A stretch of DNA of 35,283 nt from Bacteroidales bacterium. Its GTDB lineage: Bacteria > Bacteroidota > Bacteroidia > Bacteroidales > UBA932. Position numbers and translations under genes: made by a program. Below the pieces are notes generated by a model. It had not been told where the DNA came from and did no database searches. It saw nothing but the letters and a program-made list of their open reading frames with translations. This document shows, piece after piece, positions 1 through 10,874 of the stretch (its first letter is position 1; each line of letters opens with the position of its first letter). Where the stretch lies: the NCBI GenBank assembly GCA_016281435.1, contig JAEEIQ010000082.1, positions 1-35,283 on the forward strand. The letters are read 5' to 3'.

Positions 1-22
1 CAATCTCTCTCAATAGACATAC

Positions 23-133
23 TGCGGTGGTTTGAGCAGCGGGGTTCCACCTCTACCCATTCCGAACAGAGAAGTTAAGCCCGCTAACGCCGATGGTACT
101 GCCCCACCAGGTGGGAGAGTAGGTAGCCGCCGC
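23..133 (+). rRNA. rrf: 5S ribosomal RNA
   Basis: This is a 5S rRNA gene of about 111 nt. The terminal helix is visible: GCGGUGG at 24-30 pairs with CCGCCGC at 127-133. The internal segment with CCATTCCGAAC and GAAGTTAAGC is the standard conserved 5S core. It is probably the last gene of an rRNA operon whose 16S and 23S genes lie before the window, so bases 1-22 would be 23S-5S spacer. The ends are placed by the helix and could be off by one or two bases. Confidence 0.93.
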
Positions 134-146
134 TTTTAATTACAAG

Positions 147-179
147 GTCCCGGATCGAGAAATCGTTCCGGGACTTTTT
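147..179 (+). terminator. Intrinsic terminator of the rRNA operon
   Basis: An 8-bp stem (147-154 with 167-174, arm GTCCCGGA) is closed by a loop that can form three more pairs, and is followed directly by five T residues (175-179). It lies 13 nt after the 5S gene, where an rRNA operon terminator is expected. Confidence 0.85.
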
Positions 180-181
180 GT

Positions 182-189
182 TATATTTG
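182..189 (+). promoter_or_regulatory. Putative Bacteroidota -7 box for the rhamnosidase gene
   Basis: TATATTTG matches the Bacteroidota -7 consensus TAnnTTTG and sits 28 bases before the start codon at 218, right after the rRNA terminator. No convincing -33 TTTG is present at the usual 19-21 nt spacing, so the assignment rests on the -7 box alone. Confidence 0.5.
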
Positions 190-217
190 TCCTGATGAGA
201 TAAACTCCCTTTTCAAC

Positions 218-2839
218 ATGATAAGATTAGTCCCCTTTTTTGTGGCCATCTCGCTGCTTTCATGCGCTTCTTCTGTCCCGGAGGCCGTGCGGACCGACGC
301 CCTTGACGACAGCGTCTGGGCTGCGTCCGAGTGGATTTCTGCAGCAAACGCCCCGGTTGTGAACGCCAAGGTCGACGACAAGGACCGGTCCCGCGCGGCT
401 GACGGCGCGAGTTGGTTCCTCTGCAGAGTCACCAATGAACGGAAAGTCGTATCCGCCAGGTGGATGGTCACTTCACTCGGTGTTTTCGACATTTACATCA
501 ACGGCCGGCCTGTCGGAGGCGAGGCCCTGAGGCCTGGTTTTACCCACCCCGTGAAAACCCGCCGCTCTTTTACCTACGACGTCACTGCCATGCTGGACGC
601 CCGCAAGGGAGCCGTCAACGTCCTGTCCGCCCAGGTCACTCCCGGCTGGTGGGCTGACAAGATAGTCACTCCCCGTGGCCACGAAGGCATGCTTGGTCGT
701 AAATGCGCCTTCAGGGCTGTTCTGGAACTGACTTACGAGGATGGCAGCATAAAACTCGCGGGCACAGATACCGAAAACTGGAAAGCCGGTATAGCAGGCC
801 CCGTCATCCATGCGGCTATCTTCGACGGCGAGGAGTACGATGCCGCCCGGAAGCCAGGATTCGCCACCCCCGGACTCCTTGAAAAGCCGGAGCCCAACGA
901 CGAATTCAAAGGCGAGATACTCCCTTCGAATGGTGCCGAGATATGCTGGAGGGAGGATCTCTCGCTGACCCCCGTCGAGGCTTACGTCTGGGAAGGGGTT
1001 TGCGGAAAAAGTGAAGATGCATTCGGGACGGTGGTAATCAAGCGGGAGTGCAGTGACGGCTCCGTGATCAGCTTGAACGAAGGCGAGACTCTCGTCGTCG
1101 ACTTCGGCCAGAATGCCGCCGCCGTGCCATCGTTCACCTTCAAAGCCAGGAAGGGGACTGTCCTTACCTGTCTTCCCGCCGAGATTCTCAACGACGGCAA
1201 CGGCGCGAGGTCCCGTGGCATGGACGGCCCTGAAGGTAGCGTTCACCGTACCAACCTGCGCAACTGGGAGAATGCCTTCAGGATGGTCTATACTTTCGGG
1301 AAGGGAAGACGCTACGTGACTTACCGTCCGTCGCACACCTTCTTCGGCTATCGCTATATTTCCGTCACCGCTACCGGCCCTGTCAAGATAAAGAAGGTAG
1401 TATCGGTGCCGGTCTCTTCCATAAGTAAGGATCTCGAAACGGGCGTCCTGAAGACCGGCGACGAGAGCATCAATAAACTGATCTCCAACACAGTATGGGG
1501 CCAGAGGTCGAACTACCTTTCGGTCCCCACCGACTGTCCCCAGAGGAACGAGCGCCTGGGGTGGACGGCCGACACGCAGGTTTTCACGGAGACGGGCGCG
1601 TTCTTCGCCAACACCCTCGCCTTTTTCCATAAATGGATGCGCGACATGCGTGACAGCCAGTCAGCGACCGGGGCATTCCCAGGCGTGGCTCCAACCGCCC
1701 AGTACGGAGGAGACATGTCGCGCCTGGGCTGGGCTGATGCCGGAATCATCGTGCCATGGACGATATGGAGGCAGTTCGGCGACAAGTCCGTCATAGAAGA
1801 GAACTGGGAGGCCATGAGCCGCTACATCAGCCACCTCGGACAGACGCGTTACGACCACGATGCGCTCAAGGCCGAGAACGGCAACTACCAATGGGCCGAC
1901 TGGCTGAGTTACGAGCCGCTGGAGAGCCACGGCGGAGGCGCGTTCACCAAAGACGCTTCGGGAAGACGGGTGCCGCGTCCCGAGACCATCCAGTATTGGA
2001 ACTACCTCTGCGCCTGCTACTGGGTACTGGACGCCGAAATGATGAAAGATATGGCGGCCGCCACCGGCCGTGACGCCTCCCGCTTCACCAGGATGGCCGC
2101 CGAAGCCCGCGGCAGGGCGCGTAGTTTTCTCGATTCCCGCGGCCGTTTCAAATGCGAGATTCTGAACACCATGCAGACTCCCGCCCTCTTTGCGCTGAAG
2201 GCGGAGCTGGTCGAAGGAGCTGCGAAGGATGCAGTCATTGCCCGTCTTCGGGAAAACTTCAACTCCACCGGCATGCGCCTGCAGACAGGGTTCCTCGGCA
2301 CGTCCATCCTTATGGATACCCTCACCGAAAACGGCATGGCGGATATAGCCTGGAACCTCCTCTTCCAGCGGAAGAACCCGAGCTGGCTGTATTCCGTCGA
2401 CAACGGCGCCACGACAATCTGGGAACGCTGGAACAGCTACACGAAGGAGAACGGCATGGGCCCGAAGGGCATGAACAGTTTCAACCACTATGCCTACGGA
2501 TGCGTCTGCGCGTGGATATGGAAAACCGCAGCCGGAATTGCCCCGGATACGGAGAATCCCGGTTTCAGGCATATAATCATGAGGCCGGTGCCCGATCCGA
2601 GGCTCAAGAGCATGGACGCATCCTACGACTCCGCGGCGGGGCTCATCAGGAGCGCGTGGCGCTATGAGGGCGACCGGTGGATATGGAACTTCAGCATACC
2701 AGAAGGCGCAAGCGCCACCGTGGCCGTTCCCGGAGTGCCCGAAGAAAAGGAATACGGCCCCGGGAACCACGAAATAAGGGTCGATGCGGATAATCTTGCT
2801 ACAATTGCGGATTATTCTGCAACGGGGTATGGGCGATAA
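218..2839 (+). CDS. GH78 family alpha-L-rhamnosidase, lipoprotein
   Basis: This predicted exo-enzyme releases terminal alpha-L-rhamnose from polysaccharide side chains or glycosides. The 873-residue protein opens with a lipoprotein signal ending SLLSC (Cys16), so it is probably anchored in an outer envelope leaflet. The N-terminal third carries the beta-sandwich and rhamnose-binding regions of the family. The catalytic (alpha/alpha)6 barrel contains the GH78 signature DCPQRNERLGW at residues 439-449, TTIWERW at 732-738 and MNSFNHYAYG at 752-761. Their acidic residues are the usual candidates for catalysis. The length is normal for Bacteroidota members. It is the first gene of a same-strand run with a GH88-DUF2264 protein, a GH127-like enzyme and a sulfatase, which suggests a rhamnose-capped acidic glycan as substrate. 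The family is secure; the natural substrate is inferred. Confidence 0.93.
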   Translation: MIRLVPFFVAISLLSCASSVPEAVRTDALDDSVWAASEWISAANAPVVNAKVDDKDRSRAADGASWFLCRVTNERKVVSARWMVTSLGVFDIYINGRPVGGEALRPGFTHPVKTRRSFTYDVTAMLDARKGAVNVLSAQVTPGWWADKIVTPRGHEGMLGRKCAFRAVLELTYEDGSIKLAGTDTENWKAGIAGPVIHAAIFDGEEYDAARKPGFATPGLLEKPEPNDEFKGEILPSNGAEICWREDLSLTPVEAYVWEGVCGKSEDAFGTVVIKRECSDGSVISLNEGETLVVDFGQNAAAVPSFTFKARKGTVLTCLPAEILNDGNGARSRGMDGPEGSVHRTNLRNWENAFRMVYTFGKGRRYVTYRPSHTFFGYRYISVTATGPVKIKKVVSVPVSSISKDLETGVLKTGDESINKLISNTVWGQRSNYLSVPTDCPQRNERLGWTADTQVFTETGAFFANTLAFFHKWMRDMRDSQSATGAFPGVAPTAQYGGDMSRLGWADAGIIVPWTIWRQFGDKSVIEENWEAMSRYISHLGQTRYDHDALKAENGNYQWADWLSYEPLESHGGGAFTKDASGRRVPRPETIQYWNYLCACYWVLDAEMMKDMAAATGRDASRFTRMAAEARGRARSFLDSRGRFKCEILNTMQTPALFALKAELVEGAAKDAVIARLRENFNSTGMRLQTGFLGTSILMDTLTENGMADIAWNLLFQRKNPSWLYSVDNGATTIWERWNSYTKENGMGPKGMNSFNHYAYGCVCAWIWKTAAGIAPDTENPGFRHIIMRPVPDPRLKSMDASYDSAAGLIRSAWRYEGDRWIWNFSIPEGASATVAVPGVPEEKEYGPGNHEIRVDADNLATIADYSATGYGR

Positions 2840-2843
2840 TTGC

Positions 2844-2851
2844 TATCTTTG
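2844..2851 (+). promoter_or_regulatory. Putative -7 box upstream of the GH88-DUF2264 gene
   Basis: TATCTTTG fits TAnnTTTG. It begins five bases after the rhamnosidase stop codon and ends 18 bases before the ATG at 2870. A transcript from here would start near 2857, so the in-frame TTG at 2840 could not be the start. No clear -33 element is seen, so readthrough from the rhamnosidase gene is also possible. Confidence 0.45.
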
Positions 2852-2869
2852 AAAAAACTCATACCGATA

Positions 2870-5257
2870 ATGAAAAGAATACTCTCGATCGTAGCCGCCG
2901 GCCTGCTCCTCTGCACGGGAGCCGCAGCCGCGCCGGCGCAGCCCGATGCCAAGAAAATGGCACGTCTGGTGGAAACGAACCTGGATTTCGCCGCCAGGCA
3001 AGCCATGCTCATGTTCGACTCCGTGAAGGACCTTCCCGGGGAACTGCCCAACCAGACGGACAGGGAAGACAAGTTCGTGACCTGCCGGTCCCACTCATGG
3101 GTCAGCGGATTCCATCCCGGCCTCCTGTGGTACATTTATGAGAACACCGGAGACAAGAATGTGATGGAGGCTGCGGACATCCTGACGCGCCGCATCACGA
3201 AGGAGCAATACAACAAGGACAGCCACGACGTTGGCTTCATGCTGAACTGCAGCTTCGGCAACGGCTACCGTCTCACCGGCTGGGAAGATTACAGGCAGAT
3301 CCTCATCAACGGGGCGAACTCCCTTGCGACTCGTTTCAACCCTACCATCGGCTGCACCCGTTCCTGGAAGCCCCGTTTCGGCTGGGACTTCATCGTCATC
3401 ATCGACAACATGATGAACCTGGAGCTGCTCGGAGTCGCATCCGGACTCACCGGCGACCTCACGAACATAAACCTGGCCCGCAGCCACGCCAACACGACGA
3501 TGCGCAACCACTTCCGTCCCGACGGGAGTTCAGTGCACGTGGTGGACTATGACGAGGCCACGGGGAAAATCAACCAGAGGGTCACCCGCCAGGGCCTCAA
3601 TGACGATTCGGCATGGGCCCGCGGACAGGGCTGGGGCCTTTACGGCTTCACGATGATGTACCGCCAGACCGGAGACCCGGCCTATCTGCAGCAAGCCTGC
3701 AAGATAGCTGACTATATCGCAGGCCACAAGAACCTCCCGAAGGACAAGATCCCTTACTGGGACTTTGACGCTCCCGCGAAGAAGACCACTCCGCGTGACG
3801 CTTCTGCCGGTGCCTTGATTGCATCCGCCCTGATCGAACTCAGCCAATACACGGACGGGGCCCAGTCGAAGAAGTACCTCGGCCTCGCCGAACAGATGCT
3901 CGTCTCCCTTTCCGGAAAGACCTACCGCGCCGCGAAGCCCGGAGACAACCACAATTTCATTCTGAAGCACGCAACGGTGTTCTTTGCGAAAGACAACTAT
4001 GACACCGCCCTGACCTATGCCGATTACTACTATGTCGAAGCCCTGATGCGCTACAAGCGCCTGCTTCAGGGCCGTCCGGTGGTGGACGTGCGCACGGCCG
4101 TATCCTCCAATCCCGACCGTCAGGCATGGCTGAGCAGCCTCGACCACTTCGCCCGCCCCGTCCTGGAGAACCTCAGCTGCGGGACCCTCAGGCAGAACAT
4201 GCCCGTCGAGACCACGGCGAACAATGCCCGTAAGCGTGAGGAATGCACCCACCTCGAGGCCCTGGGCCGCGTCATTGTCGGAATCGCTCCCTGGCTGGAA
4301 CTTGGGCCCGACAATACCCCCGAGGGCAGGCTTCGCGCCGAGTATATCGACCTCGCCTGCAAGGCCATAGCCCAGGGCGTGGATCCTGATTCTCCGGATC
4401 ACCTGAATTTCAACGTGGGAAGGCAGCCCCTCGTGGACGCCGCCTTCCTCGCGCACGGACTTCTCCGCGCCCCGAAGCAGCTTTGGGGTAATCTTGACGA
4501 CGTTACGAAGGAAAGGCTCGTCAATGAATTGAAGTCCTCCCGCGTGATCAAGCCCATCGAAAGCAACTGGCTGCTCTTTGCCTCGACGGTGGAAGCCGCC
4601 CTGCTCGAGTTCACCGGGCAGTGGGATTCGGAGAGGGCCCTGTACGGAGTGAAGCGCTTCCGCGACGACTGGTACAAGGGCGACGGCTGGTACGGCGACG
4701 GCCCCATGCTGCATTTGGACTACTACAACAGCTATGTGATCCAGCCCATGCTGATCCAGGTGCTGCAGACGATGAAGGCCCACAATATCGAGGGATCTGA
4801 CTTCTACGATGTGGCCGCTCCCCGTTATGCCCGCTATGCGGCGATCCAGGAGAGGTTCATCTCCCCCGAAGGGACATTCCCCGTGGTCGGAAGGTCCTTG
4901 TGTTACCGCATAGGCGCCTTCCAGGCCCTTTCGGACGTGGCCTACAGGCACATGCTTCCCGAAGAAGTGAGCCCTGCCCAGGTGCGCTGCGGCCTTACCG
5001 CCGTCCTGCGCAACCAGATGGAGCAGCCCGGCACCTTCGACAGGAACGGCTGGCTGACGCTCGGTTTCGCCGGCCACCAGCCCCATATCGCCGAGACGTA
5101 CATCTCCACGGGAAGCCTTTATCTATGCTCCGCCGGATACATCGTTCTCGGCCTTCCCGGGGATGATCCTTTCTGGACCGCTCCCGCCGCCCCCTGGACT
5201 TCGAAGAAGGTCTGGGAAGGCGCTGATCACAACGCGGATCACGCGATCAAGAACTGA
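2870..5257 (+). CDS. Two-domain glycosidase: GH88 unsaturated glucuronyl hydrolase fused to DUF2264
   Basis: This 795-residue secreted protein joins two glycan-active domains. A Sec signal peptide (MKRILSIVAAGLLL, cleaved around AAAAPA) is followed by a GH88 domain at about residues 30-398. Both acidic residues typical of unsaturated glucuronyl hydrolases are present: Asp120 in SHDVGF and Asp179 in IIDNMMN. GH88 enzymes remove the unsaturated uronic acid left by polysaccharide lyases. Residues from about 412 to 770 form a DUF2264 domain, with landmarks such as GDGWYGDGP and GRSLCYRIGAFQAL. From memory, this family includes CAZy GH154 beta-glucuronidases; that link is recalled, not verified. 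I chose ATG 2870 because a hydrophobic signal peptide starts there and a promoter box lies just before it. The gene is 6 nt from the next one. Both domains look complete, so this appears to be a true bifunctional fusion. Confidence 0.88.
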   Translation: MKRILSIVAAGLLLCTGAAAAPAQPDAKKMARLVETNLDFAARQAMLMFDSVKDLPGELPNQTDREDKFVTCRSHSWVSGFHPGLLWYIYENTGDKNVMEAADILTRRITKEQYNKDSHDVGFMLNCSFGNGYRLTGWEDYRQILINGANSLATRFNPTIGCTRSWKPRFGWDFIVIIDNMMNLELLGVASGLTGDLTNINLARSHANTTMRNHFRPDGSSVHVVDYDEATGKINQRVTRQGLNDDSAWARGQGWGLYGFTMMYRQTGDPAYLQQACKIADYIAGHKNLPKDKIPYWDFDAPAKKTTPRDASAGALIASALIELSQYTDGAQSKKYLGLAEQMLVSLSGKTYRAAKPGDNHNFILKHATVFFAKDNYDTALTYADYYYVEALMRYKRLLQGRPVVDVRTAVSSNPDRQAWLSSLDHFARPVLENLSCGTLRQNMPVETTANNARKREECTHLEALGRVIVGIAPWLELGPDNTPEGRLRAEYIDLACKAIAQGVDPDSPDHLNFNVGRQPLVDAAFLAHGLLRAPKQLWGNLDDVTKERLVNELKSSRVIKPIESNWLLFASTVEAALLEFTGQWDSERALYGVKRFRDDWYKGDGWYGDGPMLHLDYYNSYVIQPMLIQVLQTMKAHNIEGSDFYDVAAPRYARYAAIQERFISPEGTFPVVGRSLCYRIGAFQALSDVAYRHMLPEEVSPAQVRCGLTAVLRNQMEQPGTFDRNGWLTLGFAGHQPHIAETYISTGSLYLCSAGYIVLGLPGDDPFWTAPAAPWTSKKVWEGADHNADHAIKN

Positions 5258-5263
5258 CGACCG

Positions 5264-6973
5264 ATGCTCCGCAGGATATTGATCCTTTCCCTTGCCCTGC
5301 CCCTGCTGCTTGGCTGCCGGGAGGCAGGGCAAAGCCTTCTCGGCCCGGAGGACGTGAGTCTTTCAGGCATGGCCGGGCAAGCGGCCCGCGAATGCCTTGA
5401 AGGCCGGCTGAAGACGTTCATCTCCTCGCCGGAGAGTCCTGCCGTGGCGCTTTTCTCTCCGGAAAGCCGCTCCGACAATCCGGGTTCATGGAGGGGCGAG
5501 CATGCCGGGAAGTGGCTCTGCGCCGCTTCCACGATGTATCGGATGACGGGGGATGGCGACCTTCGCGGGATACTTTCCGCGGTGGCGGACACCCTTGTGT
5601 CCTGGCAGGGGGAGGACGGTTATCTAGGCTGCTGCCGTCCGGGGGTGCGCTTCTGCGACGTTCCCGCCGCTCCGGCCACCAATGTCGGCTGGGACCTCTG
5701 GAACTGTGCCTACATGATGAAGGGTTTGGCCGAGGCCTCGGTCGCACTCGGGCGGAAAGAACTGCTTGATGCGGCCTGCCGTCTGGCGGACCTGATGTAC
5801 AGGACCTTCGTGAAGGAAGGACGGTGCATCGCCGAAACCGGCCATCATGCCGGGCTGGCGTCCCTTGGGCTGATAGAGCCAGTCTCCGAATTATATGAAA
5901 TACTGCCTGATGCCCGCTGGAAGGCCCTTGCCGGGAAGTGCATCGAAGAATTGGACTCCGCTCCCGGACTCGGGCTCATGCAGATTCTTTCGAACGGACA
6001 GGACATTGCCCTTGCCGGGGACGGGAAGATATATGAGACCATACGCTGCCTGACGGGGCTTTCGCGCTGGGCCCGCCTTACGGGAGACCGGGACCTTCTG
6101 CGCTGCTGCCTGAACGGATGGGAGAGCATATCGGAGGACCATCTCACACCCTGCGGCGGGCCGTGGGGCGGAGTCGGCGTCCATCCGGAAGTGTTCAACA
6201 GGGATTGCTGCTTCGCTCCCGCCCAGGTCGCGGAGACCTGCTCCTCGATGGAGTGGATGAACCTGAATGCGGAACTCATGCGCAGCCTGCCTGAAGCCCG
6301 CTTCGCCGAAGAGATAGAGAAGACCTACTACAACGCCATCCTTCCGGCCCGCAAGGCCGACGGCCACCGCTGGGTCTATTATACCCGCCTGAACGGGGAC
6401 GTCACTCCCGGAAACGAGTGGAGCTGCTGCTGGTCCAGCGGGACCATGGCCCTCGGCAACATCGCCGGGATGCTCTGCGGCCGCATCGGACACGCCCTCC
6501 GGGTGAATGTCTATGCCGGCGGCGCGGTCTCGGACACCGACGGCTTCAGGATAGAAATGGACGGGGATTATGCCCATACGGGAGAGGCCCGCTTCCGCAT
6601 CTACGGAGATTCCTGCAGGAAGGAGCTTCAGTTCCGGCTTCCCGCCTGGGCCGCTTCCGTGGATGCCCGGCTTAACGGGGAAGAGGCTATGCTGCAGGAA
6701 AAGGACGGGTATCTCCGACTGGATTGCGAATGGAAGGACGGCGACGAGCTCGTCCTTCGTTTCCCTTTTGAAACCAGGGAGATACGACGCAGCTCCCGCT
6801 ATATCTGCGACGGGAAGTTCAGCGTGCGTTTCGTAAAAGAGACGCAGGAGTACTCCGCCTTTGCGCTCGGGCCGCTCGTCCTGTGCGCTGGTCCCGGGGG
6901 GCAGCTTCCTTTATGCGATTATCTCCCGTACACCGATGAACCGGAAGTGGAAATATGGACGCAGGTACAATGA
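5264..6973 (+). CDS. GH127-like (DUF1680) beta-L-arabinofuranosidase, lipoprotein
   Basis: This predicted retaining glycosidase of the DUF1680 / GH127 group releases beta-L-arabinofuranose or a related sugar. The 569-residue protein has a lipoprotein signal ending LLLGC (Cys18). The zinc-cysteine active site known from HypBA1 of Bifidobacterium is visible: Glu324 and Cys326 in AETCSS, and the pair Cys388-Cys389 in WSCCWSSG. One of these paired cysteines is the nucleophile in characterised members. An (alpha/alpha)6 barrel covers the first two thirds and beta-sandwich sequence the rest. It begins 6 nt after the GH88-DUF2264 gene and its stop overlaps the sulfatase ATG (ATGA at 6970-6973), so the three are probably translated from one mRNA. 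GH127 and GH146 cannot be separated by eye, and the substrate is uncertain. Confidence 0.85.
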   Translation: MLRRILILSLALPLLLGCREAGQSLLGPEDVSLSGMAGQAARECLEGRLKTFISSPESPAVALFSPESRSDNPGSWRGEHAGKWLCAASTMYRMTGDGDLRGILSAVADTLVSWQGEDGYLGCCRPGVRFCDVPAAPATNVGWDLWNCAYMMKGLAEASVALGRKELLDAACRLADLMYRTFVKEGRCIAETGHHAGLASLGLIEPVSELYEILPDARWKALAGKCIEELDSAPGLGLMQILSNGQDIALAGDGKIYETIRCLTGLSRWARLTGDRDLLRCCLNGWESISEDHLTPCGGPWGGVGVHPEVFNRDCCFAPAQVAETCSSMEWMNLNAELMRSLPEARFAEEIEKTYYNAILPARKADGHRWVYYTRLNGDVTPGNEWSCCWSSGTMALGNIAGMLCGRIGHALRVNVYAGGAVSDTDGFRIEMDGDYAHTGEARFRIYGDSCRKELQFRLPAWAASVDARLNGEEAMLQEKDGYLRLDCEWKDGDELVLRFPFETREIRRSSRYICDGKFSVRFVKETQEYSAFALGPLVLCAGPGGQLPLCDYLPYTDEPEVEIWTQVQ

Positions 6974-8775
6974 GACGTATGATCAAAGGCGCTCCGGCGC
7001 TTGCCTGCCTCGGGGCCGTGGCTGCATGCCAGGGCCCTGAAGCGCATCATGAGAGGCCGAATGTCGTCATCGTGATGACGGACGACCAGGGCTATGACGA
7101 TTTCTCCGCCCATGGCAATCCCGTGGTCCGGACTCCGGAGCTGGATGCCTTCAGGCAGGCCGCGGTGCGGCTTTCCGACTTCCATTCAGCCCCGATGTCC
7201 ACGGCGACGAGGGGCCAGCTGCTGACCGGCCTGGATGCAGTGCGGAACGGGGCCCTCAACGTCAGCAGCGGACGGACGACCCTGCGTGCCGGCCTGCCGA
7301 CAATGGCGGAGTTTTTCTCGGAAGCCGGGTACTCGACCGCAATCTTCGGCAAATGGCATCTCGGGGACAATTATCCCTTCCGCCCGGAAGACAGGGGTTT
7401 CGGGGAGGCCCTCTGGTATCCTTCTTCCCATATAGGGTCCGTTCCGGACTACTGGGGCAACGACTGTTTCGACGACGTGTATATCCATAACGGGGAGCAG
7501 GAACGGCAGGAAGGCTACTGCACCGATGTGTTTTTCTCGAAAGCTCGGAAGTGGATGGCGGAGCAGGCCGGTCAAGGCCGTCCGTTCTTCCTGTATCTGG
7601 CTCCCAATGCACCCCACGGACCTTTCCGTGCGCCGCAGGAGGCCGTCGAATCGGTGCGCCTGCGCCTCGGAAAGGCCGATGAACTCGGGGTGCATTCCCG
7701 CCGGATGGGCGACCTGGCGGTTTATCTCGCGATGATAGAATGCGTGGACGCGCAGTTCGGCCGGACAATGGATTTCTTGAAATCTTCAGGCCTGGAAGAC
7801 AATACCATAGTCCTTTTCATGACGGACAACGGCAGCGTGCTGGATTCCTATGTCCCGTCCCCTTCCCGCCGCGGCAAGAAGGGCCAGCTTTCCGAGGGAG
7901 GGCACAGGGTGCCGTTCTTCCTCCGCTATCCGGCAGGCATCGGGGGCGGGTGTGACGTGGACGGGCTCGCCTGCATGCAGGATGTGCTGCCGACCCTTCT
8001 GGACTTTTGCGGCATACCCTTCCGGAAAGGTCAGTTCGACGGGATGTCCCTGCGGCGCGCCCTGGAAGGACGGGGCCGCCTCCCGGGTGACAGGACCCTG
8101 TGCATCAATTTCAGCCGCATGCCCACGATGTTCGCCTATCCTTCCCCTTACGGCCAGGCTGCGGTGCGTCGCTCGGAGACGGCAGTCATGCGCGGCAGCT
8201 GGCGTCTTCTCGGCGAAGACGAGCTGTATGACATCTCGTCCGATCCGATGGAAAGGAACAACGTCATCGGAGCCAATCCCGGAATAGTCCGCAGCCTTAA
8301 AGCCGCGCGCGATGCATGGTGGAAGGACGTTGAGAAGAATGCCAACGCCTTCCAGCCTGCCCTGCTCGGCCCCGGGCCGGAGCATAAGCTCACCGCATGC
8401 GACTGGGTGGACGTATTCACCGACCAGCAGGCGCAGGTCCTGAAAGGGACGAGGCGCAACAGCTACTGGATGCTGGATGTGACGGAGCAGGGGCGCTACC
8501 GTTTCGAACTTCGCCGCTGGCCGCGTGAACTCGGCCTTCCGCTGAAAGAGGCGCCCGAAGGCGGAACGGCCTGCGACGTGTGTACGGCCAAGGTCTTCAT
8601 CTCATGCGGGGACAGGACTTTCCGGGCGAGCTCGCCCGTCGGGCTCCCGGAGAGCTTCGTCGCGTTCGAGTTCGACCTGCCTGCGGGACAGGCTGTCCTG
8701 CATACCGCCTTCGACGACGGACAGAAGGAAGCGCTTTTCGGTGCGTACTACGTTTATGCCCGGAAAGTTTTGTAA
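6970..8775 (+). CDS. S1 family sulfatase, Ser-type, lipoprotein
   Basis: This predicted sulfate ester hydrolase acts on sugar sulfates. The 601-residue protein carries a lipoprotein signal ending AVAAC (Cys20). The alkaline-phosphatase-like fold is shown by metal ligands Asp38-Asp39 (TDDQGY), FGKWHLG with Lys128 and His130, NAPHGPF, and MTDNGS later in the chain. The formylglycine motif is Ser77-Thr-Ala-Thr-Arg81-Gly, a serine-type site with Ala where Pro is usual. Maturation would need an anaerobic radical-SAM sulfatase-maturating enzyme, which is not in the window. About 150 C-terminal residues form an extra beta-rich region seen in other Bacteroidota sulfatases. I chose ATG 6970, which overlaps the upstream stop; in-frame ATGs at 6955 and 6979 are alternatives. 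Its place in the glycosidase run suggests a sulfated substrate. Confidence 0.88.
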   Translation: MRRMIKGAPALACLGAVAACQGPEAHHERPNVVIVMTDDQGYDDFSAHGNPVVRTPELDAFRQAAVRLSDFHSAPMSTATRGQLLTGLDAVRNGALNVSSGRTTLRAGLPTMAEFFSEAGYSTAIFGKWHLGDNYPFRPEDRGFGEALWYPSSHIGSVPDYWGNDCFDDVYIHNGEQERQEGYCTDVFFSKARKWMAEQAGQGRPFFLYLAPNAPHGPFRAPQEAVESVRLRLGKADELGVHSRRMGDLAVYLAMIECVDAQFGRTMDFLKSSGLEDNTIVLFMTDNGSVLDSYVPSPSRRGKKGQLSEGGHRVPFFLRYPAGIGGGCDVDGLACMQDVLPTLLDFCGIPFRKGQFDGMSLRRALEGRGRLPGDRTLCINFSRMPTMFAYPSPYGQAAVRRSETAVMRGSWRLLGEDELYDISSDPMERNNVIGANPGIVRSLKAARDAWWKDVEKNANAFQPALLGPGPEHKLTACDWVDVFTDQQAQVLKGTRRNSYWMLDVTEQGRYRFELRRWPRELGLPLKEAPEGGTACDVCTAKVFISCGDRTFRASSPVGLPESFVAFEFDLPAGQAVLHTAFDDGQKEALFGAYYVYARKVL

Positions 8776-8799
8776 ATTTTTGAAAAAAGCGTTAATTTG
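8768..8799 (+). promoter_or_regulatory. Putative promoter for the outer-membrane protein and ATP synthase operon
   Basis: TTTTG at 8768-8772 and TTAATTTG at 8792-8799 are separated by 19 nt, a normal -33/-7 spacing for Bacteroidota, with the -7 box one base off consensus. The -33 overlaps the end of the sulfatase gene. No similar box was seen between the barrel gene and atpD, so this promoter may drive the whole ATP synthase operon. Confidence 0.6.
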
Positions 8800-8825
8800 C
8801 AGTTTCAATAAACTTAATACAGAAG

Positions 8826-10872
<2,047 letters not shown>

Positions 10873-10874
10873 TC

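Noticed and set aside
473..2770. Two minus-strand frames of 385 and 369 codons opposite the rhamnosidase
   Set aside because: Antisense shadows; GH78 signatures fix the plus strand as coding.
2840..2869. TTG at 2840 as start of the GH88-DUF2264 gene
   Set aside because: A -7 box at 2844-2851 lies inside the added part, and the signal peptide begins at ATG 2870.
3530..5086. A 518-codon minus-strand frame opposite the GH88-DUF2264 gene
   Set aside because: Antisense shadow; low-complexity His/Gly/Val-rich translation without domain features.
218..8775. Calling the glycan genes a complete polysaccharide utilisation locus
   Set aside because: No SusC/SusD pair, endo-enzyme, lyase or regulator is present, and the left side is bounded by an rRNA operon.
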